Below, piece by piece: positions 37,796-48,013 of a DNA stretch of 64,000 bases; positions within the stretch are counted from its first letter, which is position 1; every line of letters starts with the position of its first letter. Position numbers and translations under genes: made by a program. The stretch lies in contig RPFO01001112.1 in assembly GCA_009746045.1 (NCBI GenBank), positions 1 to 64,000 of the forward strand. Reading direction: 5' to 3'. The notes under the pieces are model-generated. The model did no database searches. It saw nothing but the letters and a program-made list of their open reading frames with translations, and had not been told where the DNA came from. Source of the DNA: Mesostigma viride (Eukaryota > Streptophyta > Mesostigmatophyceae > Mesostigmatales > Mesostigmataceae).

Positions 37796-38416
37796 TTAAT
37801 AAATTTCAAGAATATAATCCACAAACTCGTACTCGTTCACTTTGGTGCGGAAAAAGTCCGAGGGTTTCAGAGCAGCGTCTTTGATCGCGTCCTGGCTCAC
37901 CTCCACAACCTCAGGAATCAATGTTAAAAACAAGTCACTCAACACGAGAACTGGGTCCTTGCGGACATCAGTACTAAACTGGAGAATAAGCGCATCTTTT
38001 TGCGCTTTAAGGACGTTTACTTTATCGTTTTCGTCCGCCCTTGATTCTGAACCTCGTTTCATGCTATCACGGGATTCCCGCAAACGGTTCAGGCGGTTTT
38101 CAATGGCGGTAGACAAAGCTTTCTTCCATACGAGATCAAGAACTGCCAAAGAGTCGACGGCCTCTTGAACACCCGCCTTGACGGTTTCCTCCCTTTGTTT
38201 CTTCATCAAGGCTTTCTCCTCCGCCGTCTTGGAATCTGCCGGAGCCTTTTCCGTCTCTGTTGATTTTTCAGTCGCCGCGGTACCTCCGGCGAACTCCACC
38301 CACCAAGCGGGCATCTTTTTGGCGAACTCCGGGTTGTTTCTAGTAACGACCACCAGAGCGGACATAGTAACGAAAATCACGAGAACGATGATTAAAACCA
38401 CCGCTACAGGGTCCAT
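37796..38416 (-). CDS. Membrane-anchored helical protein
   Basis: A protein of 206 residues: N-terminal membrane anchor (residues 4-24), Glu/Lys/Ala-rich linker, then a helical domain with heptad-like spacing. Located between two other minus-strand genes in an apparent co-directed group (37256-38715). Function unknown. Confidence 0.65.
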   Translation of the reverse strand: MDPVAVVLIIVLVIFVTMSALVVVTRNNPEFAKKMPAWWVEFAGGTAATEKSTETEKAPADSKTAEEKALMKKQREETVKAGVQEAVDSLAVLDLVWKKALSTAIENRLNRLRESRDSMKRGSESRADENDKVNVLKAQKDALILQFSTDVRKDPVLVLSDLFLTLIPEVVEVSQDAIKDAALKPSDFFRTKVNEYEFVDYILEIY

Positions 38417-38448
38417 GGTTCGATGTATATAGTGTTGCTTCCATTATT

Positions 38449-38667
38449 TCACGAGGATGAGATCCAGCCGATGATTTCGTATTCCCCGTTCGCATTTCTC
38501 GTTTGAACTTCAAGACGAGGTGCGGCATCAATGTCTTTGCAGGAGTAAATTCTCGCTATGCCGATATCAAGGGGATTCAGACCTCGTAATTCTTGCATTT
38601 GAGTACCTAACTTGACATTTTTCGCAACGTTGAGTTCGTCCAATGATATTTCATTAACGTTCGACAT
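38449..38667 (-). CDS. Small hypothetical protein
   Basis: A protein of 72 residues with ordinary globular composition and no motif. It starts 45 nt downstream of the stop of the split gene at 38713 and belongs to the same minus-strand group. Confidence 0.55.
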   Translation of the reverse strand: MSNVNEISLDELNVAKNVKLGTQMQELRGLNPLDIGIARIYSCKDIDAAPRLEVQTRNANGEYEIIGWISSS

Positions 38668-38712
38668 TTTTGAGAGACAAGACGAAAATTTCCGATCGTG
38701 AGATAACGGGCT

Positions 38713-38847
38713 TCACGATAGGACCTGGACCGTCTTCGAATAGACATTGTTCACGAATTTTTGAATTTCCAGTTCGTCGTTGCCGTTTACGACGAGCCGG
38801 TACTTTGTGGATCCCGACCCTATTTCCGCTACCGGTGCCGACCCGTT
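38713..38847 (-). pseudogene. 3' part of small gene, cut by LTR element 2
   Basis: Continues the frame of the gene begun at 41811 after the retrotransposon, for about 43 codons up to a TGA at 38713-38715. It was found by following the frame across the target duplication CCGTT (38843-38847 and 41543-41547). The short frame at 38654-38887 is in another phase and is not this gene. Confidence 0.7.
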
Positions 38848-39463
38848 TGTCAGGAATATGCCCCAATATGCCTGACAAGTCTAGCACTTACTAATCTAGA
38901 TAAAGTTCGGGTAGTCCGTAGTTAAGTCAGAACAACCTACAACGCCAGTATGACTGCGTAGAGCTCATGTTTGGCTACAACTTTGCCACTAGAATCACCT
39001 TGATCTGAGCTCTAGGTAGAAAGTTATGAGTCTTTTCATATATATGTGCCTGGTCACTATACGGCACTGTAGTACAATCCATGTCGTGTCATGTGGCGCA
39101 TGGCCCATATAGGACAGGCGCCAATAATTCAATTCGTGGTACCTGGACCGTCAGCTAGGCGTACCTAATTCTGTCTGCCATGGTACAACCATGATTTGCC
39201 AGCAGGCAGCATCTAGCACTGGTTAAGTGTTGCCTAGCTGTCATGTTAAGTTAATTATGTTGTGGTCCTGCCGACCAGCCATATAGGTGGTGGCTGGGCT
39301 ACACGCCAGACATCTTTTCTGACCACCACTATTCTAGAAAATGGCACCTTTCAGCCATGGTGGTTGACAAGAATATTTCCATCATGACAAAGTCGTAAAT
39401 GAGGTCATCATTATTAATGTAATATCAACAACCTCCCATGGTCACAGCATGACATTTTTGACA
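38848..39463 (+). repeat. 5' LTR of element 2
   Basis: 616 bp. The first 30 bases form an imperfect hairpin (TGTCAGGAATAT with ATATGCCTGACA), the same design as in element 1. Confidence 0.9.
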
Positions 39464-40927
39464 TGGCATCGGAATGAGGGGGGTTGTGATCTTTCCAAAT
39501 CGGGCAAATTTTTGCCTGGGCAGCATTTCGGCAAGAACTTTCGGAATTCTAATCCGTTGGTGCCACTCAACATGTCCACGGAATCAGCATCAAATTGCGC
39601 ATCTATTGAACCAAGTCCGGCGTCATTCCGTGGAGTATTGCGTCGGCTACGAATTTTCTTGCGGCAGGCCCTGTTTGCTCCGAATTTCGACCTTAAACGA
39701 CCTCTTGCATGAGCTTCACTAAACATTCAGATTTCTACATTGTCGGCACTTGGGCGCAGCGGTTCACGCTTTATTTTATTACCCTGGGTGACTACCGGTT
39801 GCCAGCCGTGACCAGCCTTGCAAAGCCCAAGACCCCTTTGTTCTTCTGAGAATACAACGAGCTTGATGGCGCCTATATAAAGCGACCACAAATGTTTTAA
39901 ACGGTGGGCCACCTTCCAGGCGACATGGGGTTTCTTTTTCCTAGTTCCAGCCAAGCATTATTCAGATTTTTTGCCAGTCGCCATGGTTTGGAAGCACCAT
40001 CGTACAAGAGCAGCTATGCACGGACCACTACAACGGCATCAACTACAATGCTCCATCCCACGTCGGTGCGGGGAAATCTTGCAGCATCCACCTGGTTCTC
40101 CTCTCGCACCCTTGGCTTTTCTTCAATGGGAAACAGCTCGTTTAAATGCCGCTCGCCAGCCGCAGCAGCCGTCATTAGTTAAGTGGCCAGTGACAGCCAA
40201 CTGCCGCACGCAGCCGTAGTGCAGTACCCAGCACGCGCCATACAGCATGATAGGAAATAGTAGCAGCAGTCAGCCACACACCACAGCCTGACTCGCTTGT
40301 GGTAGTTGTTGCAACCAGCTGCAGATACCTACCAGCACCCCATCAGCATGGCAGCACACAGTCGCAGCAGCCAGCAACACACAGCAGCCTGATCAGCTCT
40401 TAGTAGTAGTTGCAGCCAGCTGCACGTACCTGCCAGCCAAATCGCCACTTCAGACCAGCATCAATGCCACCAGCCAGCAGTACGCAGCCGTCTAGTCAGC
40501 GGTTAGTAGTCACTGCAGCTAGGTGCCTGTAGCTGCTCACACCCACTGCGGTCGTCGCCAGCTCCTGATAAATGATTCCAGAGCGACTCCTGCCATTACC
40601 AGCTTTTACGTCCACGATTCCAAGGGGGGCACCCTTCCAGGGGCATCTACACACGGGGCCGAGCTCGATCCAGTCCTTGTTTTTTCCCAGTATTTCTACG
40701 TGACCTGGGGCACCCTGTTCTTCACCTGGCGCACTCCCAGGGCCACTTGGGGGCCATGTGACCCTTAGCTCCAACTGCTACTCTTGCCTATTTCTCCTTT
40801 CAGCATGACCGGGTTAGCCGTGTAAGGGGGGGAGAGCTTGGGTTTCTTTATACCCGACTACCCTCACTATCCATGTGTTACTTGCCAGGGGGGGTGAGCT
40901 TGTATACGGCATTTGGTGCAAGGGGCA
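39464..40927. other. Internal region of element 2, no gene
   Basis: 1.46 kb with only short frames lacking motifs. No reverse transcriptase, integrase or Gag pattern could be seen on either strand. A CCCTGGGAGTGCGCC-like segment near 40725 also occurs in element 1 (near 32995 and 33120), supporting common origin. Confidence 0.6.
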
Positions 40928-41542
40928 TGTCAGGAATATGCCCCAATATGCCTGACAAGTCTAGCACTTACTAATCTAGATAAAGTTCGGGTAGTCCGTA
41001 GTTAAGTCAGAACAACCTACAACGCCAGTATGACTGCGTAGAGCTCATGTTTGGCTACAACTTTGCCACTAGAATCACCTTGATCTGAGCTCTAGGTAGA
41101 AAGTTATGAGTCTTTTCATATATATGTGCCTGGTCACTATACGGCACTGTAGTACAATCCATGTCGTGTCATGTGGCGCATGGCCCATATAGGACAGGCG
41201 CCAATAATTCAATTCGTGGTACCTGGACCGTCAGCTAGGCGTACCTAATTCTGTCTGCCATGGTACAACCATGATTTGCCAGCAGGCAGCATCTAGCACT
41301 GGTTAAGTGTTGCCTAGCTGTCATGTTAAGTTAATTATGTTGTGGTCCTGCCGACCAGCCATATAGGTGGTGGCTGGGCTACACGCCAGACATCTTTTCT
41401 GACCACCACTATTCTAGAAAATGGCACCTTTCAGCCATGGTGGTTGACAAAATATTTCCATCATGACAAAGTCGTAAATGAGGTCATCATTATTAATGTA
41501 ATATCAACAACCTCCCATGGTCACAGCATGACATTTTTGACA
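40928..41542 (+). repeat. 3' LTR of element 2
   Basis: The 615-bp partner of the LTR at 38848. The only difference noticed is one missing base near 41449. Confidence 0.9.
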
Positions 41543-41811
41543 CCGTTCGTCCCCGCGCTTGTTCCCATAGCAGTGACTTGGAGTTGGTTCGTCCCGGTTC
41601 TGAGACTTACGGAGTTGTTGTCAAAAACAACGGCAGGACTAAGAGCGACATCCGTACCGGGTTTGTCAAGCACCATCATAGTCTTGCCATCTTTAATGAG
41701 AAAGCGCACCATAGATGTCTGACTCCGGTCTTCATTTGCCGCCACAAACGCCTGCGTCTGAACATTTCTAAAATGAAGAGTGCCATACGTATCAGCTAGA
41801 TTCGGAGGCAT
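41543..41811 (-). pseudogene. 5' part of small gene, cut by LTR element 2
   Basis: Starts at 41811 and codes for about 90 residues rich in beta-type residues (TYGTLHFRNVQT, then MVRFLIKDGKTMMVL) before the insertion. The frame runs a few codons into the LTR. The remaining part lies at 38713-38847. The intact product would have 132 residues. It lies directly downstream of the fiber genes but shows no sure family link. A TTTTATATTATTC element lies just upstream of the start. Confidence 0.75.
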
Positions 41812-41876
41812 TCGTGACGCAGAACGTGGTTTTTATATTATTCAGAACTTATTTTTACATGCAAAACGCGCGTTGT

Positions 41877-43697
41877 TTAGGGCTTGTTCAGCATCTCAGT
41901 GACGATGTCGACCGAGCCGCTGTTGATCATGCCCATCGAGTTCACGCCGACGGCGTTGGCTGGGTAAGGGTTTCCGAGGACAAGCTTGGAGCTGTCAGAG
42001 CCCTGAGACTTCACTATCTGGAGCGACTCATCGTCAGCAATGCGGAAACCGTACGTGACGGTAACAGGGGTTGCGTCGTACTCGTCGCGGTACCTGTACA
42101 GCTGGCCGTTGCCAGACACGATCGTGTCACACACGCGAACGTCGTCGAACCACAGATCCGTTGCCTTGGTCATCAGGACGTCGGCGCCGAGAGAGAGGCG
42201 CTTGGTGACGATTGACACGCCGGACACAGTCGAGGTCGACAGCACGCGCTCCACGCCGTTGATGAACAGCTTCGGAACGCCACTCACCAACTGCAGGGCG
42301 AGAACGAAAGGCGCGAGGCCGACAACAACCGAGACGGTCTCGTCGGTCATGGTGCCGTCGGTAACAGACAGCTTACCAGAGCTGGAAGTGAAAACGCGAA
42401 GGAACGCGCCCGGGGTCGTGTTGTTGCCGTACGCAAGGATCTCAAGACCGTTAGCGCTCGAAGTGTTGAGAGCGGACTGAGGGGCCACATGAGCGATAAC
42501 AGTGATGTTCGAGTTACCGCTCGGAAGGGTAGAGCTGGTCACGGAAGCAGAACCGTTGGCCTGAGAGGTGTTGTTGGTCTTCAGAACGCCGTTCGAAACG
42601 CTTGCTGGCGTGGTGCCAGCGGCGATAAGGGCCAGGCTGCCAACCTCGCTCGTAAGGTCGGAGTCAAAAGCCCACTTCGCGACTTCAGTGGTGGAGAGAG
42701 GCAGGGAAGAAAGGAGGACGGAAGTACCGGGAGCCTTGCGCAGAGAGGTGTCGATTGTGCGTGAGAGCATCAACTGACCACCCTGAATATGCCAGTACGA
42801 ACCCTGGTGGTCGCCGCGGTCCTGGGAGGCATTGGCGTTCCACTTCAGGGAGCGCTCGATCTCGGTGTTGTTGACCTTGCCGTCGCCCTCCACAAGCATA
42901 CCGGCGCCAGAAGAGGAGGCGTTAGTCGGGCTAGTCACAGAGGAAAGACGCACGTCGTCGTACTTCAGAGCCGCGGATGACGTGTCGCCACCGAAGTGAC
43001 CCAAGTAGATCGAGGCAGACGGGGCGAGAGAGAGCTCGTACAGAGCCGCGAGGTCGCCCGGGGCGGCCTCAGTCAGGGTCCTCGAAACATAGTTGGTCAT
43101 GACCAAGATGGTCTTTGTCTGAGGATCCCTGCGGAGAGCGAGATGGAACGAGACGTCCGGCTGCACGAGGCCGGCTGGGAGGTGAGCGGAGTGAGTGCCA
43201 TCGCTGAGGACGATCCAATCGTTGGCCACGTCGAAGCTCAGGCGGTAGAAGGCTCCGGTCAAGCTACCGTACGCCATCAAGAAACTGCTGACCAGAGGAG
43301 TGAGCATAGTCATGTTGGTGGAGAGCTGGAAACCAGAGAGAGACGCGGGGTACAGGGCACTGGTAGCAGTCGCAAAAGCACCAGAGCTGGGAATAGAGAC
43401 CTTCTCCCCCTCAAAAGCGGCCCCTCCAGAAACGGACATAGAGACGGAGGAGGTGATATCGACGCTGGGAGTTCCCGCGTCAAACGGCCAGGAAGAGACG
43501 GTGGTGTCCGCGGGCTTAGAGACGGAGATGACCTTGTCGGTGATGGCGATATTCGTGGTGGTCTGATTAATGCTATTGGTCGTCCCGAGAATGTTGAGAT
43601 TGCCATTGATAGTGACATCGCCAGTCGCGGAACTCAGCTCAAGAGGCCCGACCGAGGTTGTGATCTTGCCAGCAGTGCCGAGGGCGTTCTTCAGCAC
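41877..43697 (-). CDS. C-terminal part of large fiber-like protein
   Basis: An open frame of 606 codons that continues the fiber gene begun at 45742. Near its start, LNILGTTNSINQ followed by a DKVISVSKP-type segment resembles a repeat known from cyanophage tail fibers and giant virus fibers. Then come two LamG/concanavalin-like beta-sandwiches. The second ends with LWFDDVRV and TYGFRIADDESLQI, clearly paralogous to the other fiber (35156-36600). The first ATG of the frame is internal, since the coding pattern already runs upstream in another frame (break near 43700). Confidence 0.75.
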   Translation of the reverse strand: MLKNALGTAGKITTSVGPLELSSATGDVTINGNLNILGTTNSINQTTTNIAITDKVISVSKPADTTVSSWPFDAGTPSVDITSSVSMSVSGGAAFEGEKVSIPSSGAFATATSALYPASLSGFQLSTNMTMLTPLVSSFLMAYGSLTGAFYRLSFDVANDWIVLSDGTHSAHLPAGLVQPDVSFHLALRRDPQTKTILVMTNYVSRTLTEAAPGDLAALYELSLAPSASIYLGHFGGDTSSAALKYDDVRLSSVTSPTNASSSGAGMLVEGDGKVNNTEIERSLKWNANASQDRGDHQGSYWHIQGGQLMLSRTIDTSLRKAPGTSVLLSSLPLSTTEVAKWAFDSDLTSEVGSLALIAAGTTPASVSNGVLKTNNTSQANGSASVTSSTLPSGNSNITVIAHVAPQSALNTSSANGLEILAYGNNTTPGAFLRVFTSSSGKLSVTDGTMTDETVSVVVGLAPFVLALQLVSGVPKLFINGVERVLSTSTVSGVSIVTKRLSLGADVLMTKATDLWFDDVRVCDTIVSGNGQLYRYRDEYDATPVTVTYGFRIADDESLQIVKSQGSDSSKLVLGNPYPANAVGVNSMGMINSGSVDIVTEMLNKP

Positions 43698-45742
43698 CAG
43701 TCGCTGTTAACGTCGACCGAGATCGCGGCAGACAGAGACATGACGTCTTCAGCCGTGGTGATAGACGAGCCGGTAACATTGACGTCCTGAACGTTCACGC
43801 CACCGGAAACCGAAGTGAGGTTGAGAGGACCGACAGACGTGGTAATGTCACCACCGCTGTTCGCAGTGTTCGTCAGGACAAGGTCGGAAGTGATAGCGAT
43901 GTTGGAGGCGGCATCCAAGGACATGGATGACAAAGACGTGGAGATGCTTGCGCCATTGACCTTGACACTTGCCACGTTGACGTCTCCGTTGAAGGAAGTC
44001 AGATTAAGACTACCGACGGACGTGGTGACCGAACCAGCGGTTCCGGCCGTGTTGGTCAAAATAAGGTCGCTCATGACATCAACCGACGTCGCCGCTTCGA
44101 GAGACATCACAGCCTGAGTCGTCGAGACTGCAGCGCCGGTCACGTTCACGTCCTGGACGTTCACACCCCCGGCGGTAGAGGTCAGATTAAGCGGACCGGC
44201 AGAAGTGGTGACACTGCCCGCGACTCCCGCGGAGTTCAGAAGAATGAGGTCGCTGGTCACGTTGACCGAGGTCGCCGCCTGAAGTCCGAGGATCGCGTTG
44301 GTCGTGGAAACGGAGGAACCAGTCACGTTTACGTCCTGGACATTGACACCCCCAGCGGCGGAAGTAAGGTCCAGAGAACCGGTAGCGGTGGTGATGCTTC
44401 CGGCCGTACCCGCAGAGTTGGTGAGAATAAGATCGCTCGTGATGTCAACGGACGAGTCTGCGTCAAGGGACAGCACAGCATTGGAAGTGGAAATAGCGGA
44501 ACCGACCACATTGACCGCATCCACGTTGACCCCCCGGATGCAGAAGTGAGGTTAAGCGAACCAACCGCGGTGGTAATGCTACCCGCCGTTCCGGCCGTGT
44601 TGGTGAGGATAAGGTCGCTCGTGATGTCGACGGAGGTCTGGGCGTCCAGAGACAGCACGGCGTTATCGGTGGAAATCCCAGACCCAGACACGTTCACCTC
44701 GTCCACGTTGATGCCTCCCGACTCCGAAGTCAGATTCATGGGACCAATGGACGTCGTGATCGACCCAGCGGTGCCAGCCGAGTTTGTCAGAATAACGTCG
44801 TTCTTGAGATCCACAGAGTCAGTGGCCTGCAAGGAGATAACAGCGTTGGCGTTGAGAGAGAGGAGTCGATGAACTTGACTTCCTCGACGGTAACACTCGA
44901 GTTCGCAACGGCCGTGTCACCTGTGATCCAGATGTGCTCTCCGGTGCTGGAAGCACCGCCCTTTGAGACCGCGGCGATCTTAGCGCCGAACCGGTCCACG
45001 GAATGAGTGATCATCAGCTTCGAGTCGGGGTCCTGGCCACGATTCGCCCCGACCGAAGGACAGATCTCGACTGAAGACCCGGCAGCCAGACGAACGCGAC
45101 CAGTCGACGAGCTATCCGCAGAAATGCGGACCTGGGCGTCCGAAACCAGCTCCATATCGTTGGCGCCACCGTCAACGACGGAACGCCAGTTCGTGGACCC
45201 GGTTGGCTGCCAGTCTTGTGCGCGATATCATACACCATTCCGAGAAGCACCTGCTGGTTCTCGTTGCCATTGTCGCCGCGAACAGCAAACGCATCAGGCT
45301 CGGAATGGAGGGAAGTCTTTGCGGCCTTGTGCGCCACCAGCCGCGAGTCGTCAATAACGACCTCGAAAGCGGAGGACTGGGCCTTCAGAAGCAAGTGGTT
45401 CGAGATGGACTGAATCGCACCATTGTCAGCCTCGGCGGTGTCAGAATCCTTCTCATAGACATAGTTTGTCAGCTTAACGTCGCCAATGGTGGCTCCATCC
45501 GCGCCTCCGCTGGTGAACGCTCCCATGACGGCGAGGTCACCATAAATAGTAACCTTATTCGTGGGATCCGTGACCAGATTGTTTGGGTCGTTACCAGAAG
45601 AGCGGTTTGGGATAAGATCGATCTTGTCCCAACCGTAGACCTTCAGGTCCTGCACGGTGGCGGAGTTCGAGTCGTCACTCCACAGCTCATTGACGGCGAT
45701 CTTTCTAAGCTTAGAAGCACCCATGTTCTCGCAGAGAGCCAT
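43691..45742 (-). CDS. N-terminal and repeat part of large fiber-like protein, several frame breaks
   Basis: Begins at 45742 with an N-terminal segment like that of the other fiber (CEN...LR), then about eight copies of a 45-50 residue repeat with the pattern SDLILTNSAGTAGS-ITT-SLNLTS-GGVNVQDVNVTG. The coding pattern changes frame near 45200, 44870, 44540 (at a G run in the GG of a repeat) and 43700, so no single frame covers it. With the C-terminal part the gene spans 3.9 kb. The repeats likely form a beta-helical shaft. The breaks may be sequencing indels in repetitive DNA or real decay. Confidence 0.65.
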
Positions 45743-45779
45743 TTTGTTCGTTGATATAATACACTACCATAAAAAATTT

Positions 45780-46262
45780 TCAAACTCTCATGAACGCGTT
45801 GGGGTCCACCGCTTTCGCAAAGTTGGAACGGTTGTTGTAAAGATAACCCAGGATGAACGCGATGCCTGCCCCGACGACCATGTACATGATTACGTTTCCC
45901 CTCGATTCCTCGGCAGCTATTTGTCGCATCCTAGTTTCGAAAAGAAGACTCTGAGAAGAAGGTTCCGGAGGCCTTTCGCGCCGGATCGGGGGCTGTTGAA
46001 CCATTTGTGCGTGCTGTTGGTGTGGCATGCTGTGAAGACCGGGGTGTGGGTGAACATGTTGCGTTTGTGCGCTCGCGTGATTCGGGGGCGGGATGGTAAG
46101 AGGCCCTGGAATGTGGATGGGTTCGCGGCCTGAACTGTCAGGGTGAAGAAAAGGCGGGGGCTGTTGTGGCTCAACCGCCATCGCCTGTGCGGGCATGTGG
46201 GAAGACACCGTTTCACCGGACGGGGTAAAGTTATACGCTTGAGTAAGAGGAGCGCCGCTCAT
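45780..46262 (-). CDS. Pro/His/Gln-rich protein with C-terminal membrane anchor
   Basis: A protein of 160 residues. Residues 20-110 are rich in Pro, His and Gln (disordered). Residues about 124-145 (MYMVVGAGIAFILGYLY) are a membrane span close to the C-terminus, so it would be tail-anchored. The gene ends 38 nt upstream of the fiber gene on the same strand. A virion or membrane-associated role is likely but unproven. Confidence 0.65.
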   Translation of the reverse strand: MSGAPLTQAYNFTPSGETVSSHMPAQAMAVEPQQPPPFLHPDSSGREPIHIPGPLTIPPPNHASAQTQHVHPHPGLHSMPHQQHAQMVQQPPIRRERPPEPSSQSLLFETRMRQIAAEESRGNVIMYMVVGAGIAFILGYLYNNRSNFAKAVDPNAFMRV

Positions 46263-46310
46263 GATGTAGTTTTTATTATCACAATAAATGAAGTTGTCAA
46301 AACGAACTTC

Positions 46311-46940
46311 TTAGACGTACTCCTTCATGACATCCGCGGCTGTCGCGAACCGTTTAGAAATAACTTCGCGCTTTTTCACAGCAAGGAAAGGAACGACGTG
46401 GTTCGTGAAAATCCGGAGGAGGTACTTTTCCAGGTAATGACTATCTTCCTTTACAGGTGACTCGTCGCGATTAGCCCAATCGCCCAAAACGGTAAAGAAC
46501 CGGATAATGGATTGTACGTGACCTTCTTCGAGGTTGGGATAGATAACTTGTGTGAAGTACTTTTCAAACTCGTCGCGGTTTTGGCACGACAGAAGAATCG
46601 GAATCATTCTCTCCGCGACGCGAAGACCTCTTCTCGCCTCCTGCGAGATGCTGTCCTCAGCGTCCTTCCAACCCGAAAGAACGTCCGTAACGGATTTTCT
46701 AATGAATTCGGGGAGGTTTTCCTGACTTCGAATATGCATAAGACATATAACTTCGACGTCGGTGACGGTCCCACTTAACTCTCTGCTTTCAAGAACGTTC
46801 GCTAGTCGGACGACGATATTTTTGATGACGCGCTTGCACGTTTCCGCGTCTTCTCCGAGATTCGTCATTACACTTTGCACCATGGAGTTCGGAAACTTCC
46901 ATGCGTGAATTTTTCCTTCCAGGCGAACTTTGACTTCCAT
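46311..46940 (-). CDS. Unknown helical protein
   Basis: A protein of 209 residues, helical, no membrane span, no known motif. It faces the gene at 47019 across a 78-bp divergent promoter. Confidence 0.65.
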   Translation of the reverse strand: MEVKVRLEGKIHAWKFPNSMVQSVMTNLGEDAETCKRVIKNIVVRLANVLESRELSGTVTDVEVICLMHIRSQENLPEFIRKSVTDVLSGWKDAEDSISQEARRGLRVAERMIPILLSCQNRDEFEKYFTQVIYPNLEEGHVQSIIRFFTVLGDWANRDESPVKEDSHYLEKYLLRIFTNHVVPFLAVKKREVISKRFATAADVMKEYV

Positions 46941-47018
46941 TACTACTTGTCGTCAGTGAAATAATGCGGTTCGTTTTGAACGCGTAAATAATCATACGAC
47001 CTCTACTATAAACCAACC

Positions 47019-47519
47019 ATGTCTGCGATCCAGGCGTTCAACAACATGCTTTCTATGTTCCTTGAGGAGCTGTCTTTGGCTTTTCCGGACGAGACATCCA
47101 TTCCAGGAGTACGCACTGCGGTGTCACTCGCTTCGAAAGCCAATGCTAGACTTCCTCTGAACACGTTCATGGACGCCGTCGAGCCTCATTTGACCTCGAT
47201 CATGGCCAGAGACGAATCGTTTTTCCAAGAGGCGGCAAAAACGATTCCATACGTGAAAGAGATCGACATCGGAAAACACTGGGACTCTGCGCCACAAGGG
47301 ACGAAGGACGCCATATGGCAATATCTTTCAACACTTTCGATGATCGGAACCGGTGTTAGAAACATCCCCGATGACATCCTGCGCCAAGCGGAAATGCTTG
47401 CACAAAACATCGTACAAAAAATTGAGAGCGGGGAGACTAACACAAGCCAGATCCTTAACGAGGTCATCACTGGCGTGTCTGATATAACTGACAGGGTTCA
47501 GTTGCCGGCACTTCCTTGA
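47019..47519 (+). CDS. Helical protein of a giant-virus type
   Basis: A protein of 166 residues, all helical. The pattern FNNMLSMFLEEL, then PD near residue 28, then ARDESFFQE, and a late IWQYLSTLSMI segment resembles a family of short proteins common in nucleocytoviruses (known from memory, no name sure). A CTATAAA box lies just before the start. Role unknown. Confidence 0.65.
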   Translation: MSAIQAFNNMLSMFLEELSLAFPDETSIPGVRTAVSLASKANARLPLNTFMDAVEPHLTSIMARDESFFQEAAKTIPYVKEIDIGKHWDSAPQGTKDAIWQYLSTLSMIGTGVRNIPDDILRQAEMLAQNIVQKIESGETNTSQILNEVITGVSDITDRVQLPALP

Positions 47520-47560
47520 ATTCAAATTTACTGTACCATTACTAGTATACAGCCGCTGAG

Positions 47561-47953
47561 ATGAACATTTTTGAAAATGTATTCGACGACCCCATGTGTT
47601 TTTGGCCGTTCATTCCTGGAATGACCATCGAAGAAAAGGTCCTCGCAGCAAAAAGGTTTGGGTTGTACGTGATGGTCGTGGGAGGCGCTGTAATGTGGTC
47701 AGTTCGCGCCGTTATCGTGGGGTTTTTAATCATTGTCATATCGCACGTCGCTTACCTCGCAGACCAGGTTCTTATGAACCGAAAGAAAAGGGACCTCACA
47801 TTCCAGACCGAGGACGCGACCAATCCTTATGCAAATTTTTCTATCGGAAGAGACTTTGAGACAATTAACAAGCAAGGCCCAAGCGCTTGCATGAGAAACA
47901 CGTATCAATCTGTCGTCGAAGACCCGCACTCTTCGACACACTCAGGTTCATGA
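47561..47953 (+). CDS. Membrane protein of a conserved nucleocytovirus family
   Basis: A protein of 130 residues: short N-terminal FDDP...F segment, then TIEEKVLAAKRFGLYVMV leading into two close membrane spans (about residues 35-70), then a soluble tail with TNPYANFSIG. This layout matches a family I know from giant viruses (DUF5762, from memory), whose tail carries a similar NPFMN motif. Likely a virion membrane protein. Confidence 0.7.
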   Translation: MNIFENVFDDPMCFWPFIPGMTIEEKVLAAKRFGLYVMVVGGAVMWSVRAVIVGFLIIVISHVAYLADQVLMNRKKRDLTFQTEDATNPYANFSIGRDFETINKQGPSACMRNTYQSVVEDPHSSTHSGS

Positions 47954-48013
47954 CTTTTCCGAGACCGGACCTTGATCAAAGAGTACGGTACTAAATTCCT
48001 CTTTTAAATGTAA

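Larger units (their letters stand above)
38848..41542 (+). mobile_element. Non-coding LTR retrotransposon (element 2)
   Basis: LTRs at 38848-39463 (616 bp) and 40928-41542 (615 bp) differ by one indel seen by eye. They begin TGTCAGG and end TTGACA. The target duplication CCGTT flanks it (38843-38847 and 41543-41547). TGGCATCGGAAT next to the first LTR resembles a Met-type primer site, and AAGGGGCA precedes the second LTR. The 1464-bp internal part (39464-40927) has no convincing gene and is rich in CAGC-type repeats, so it is a TRIM- or LARD-like element. The LTR ends resemble those of element 1. Confidence 0.9.

Noticed and set aside
39442-40774. Pol or Gag remains inside LTR element 2
   Set aside because: None of the short frames shows an RT, integrase or zinc-knuckle pattern.
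42996-43790. Long plus-strand frame opposite the fiber gene
   Set aside because: Antisense shadow of a repetitive GC-rich coding region. No motif.
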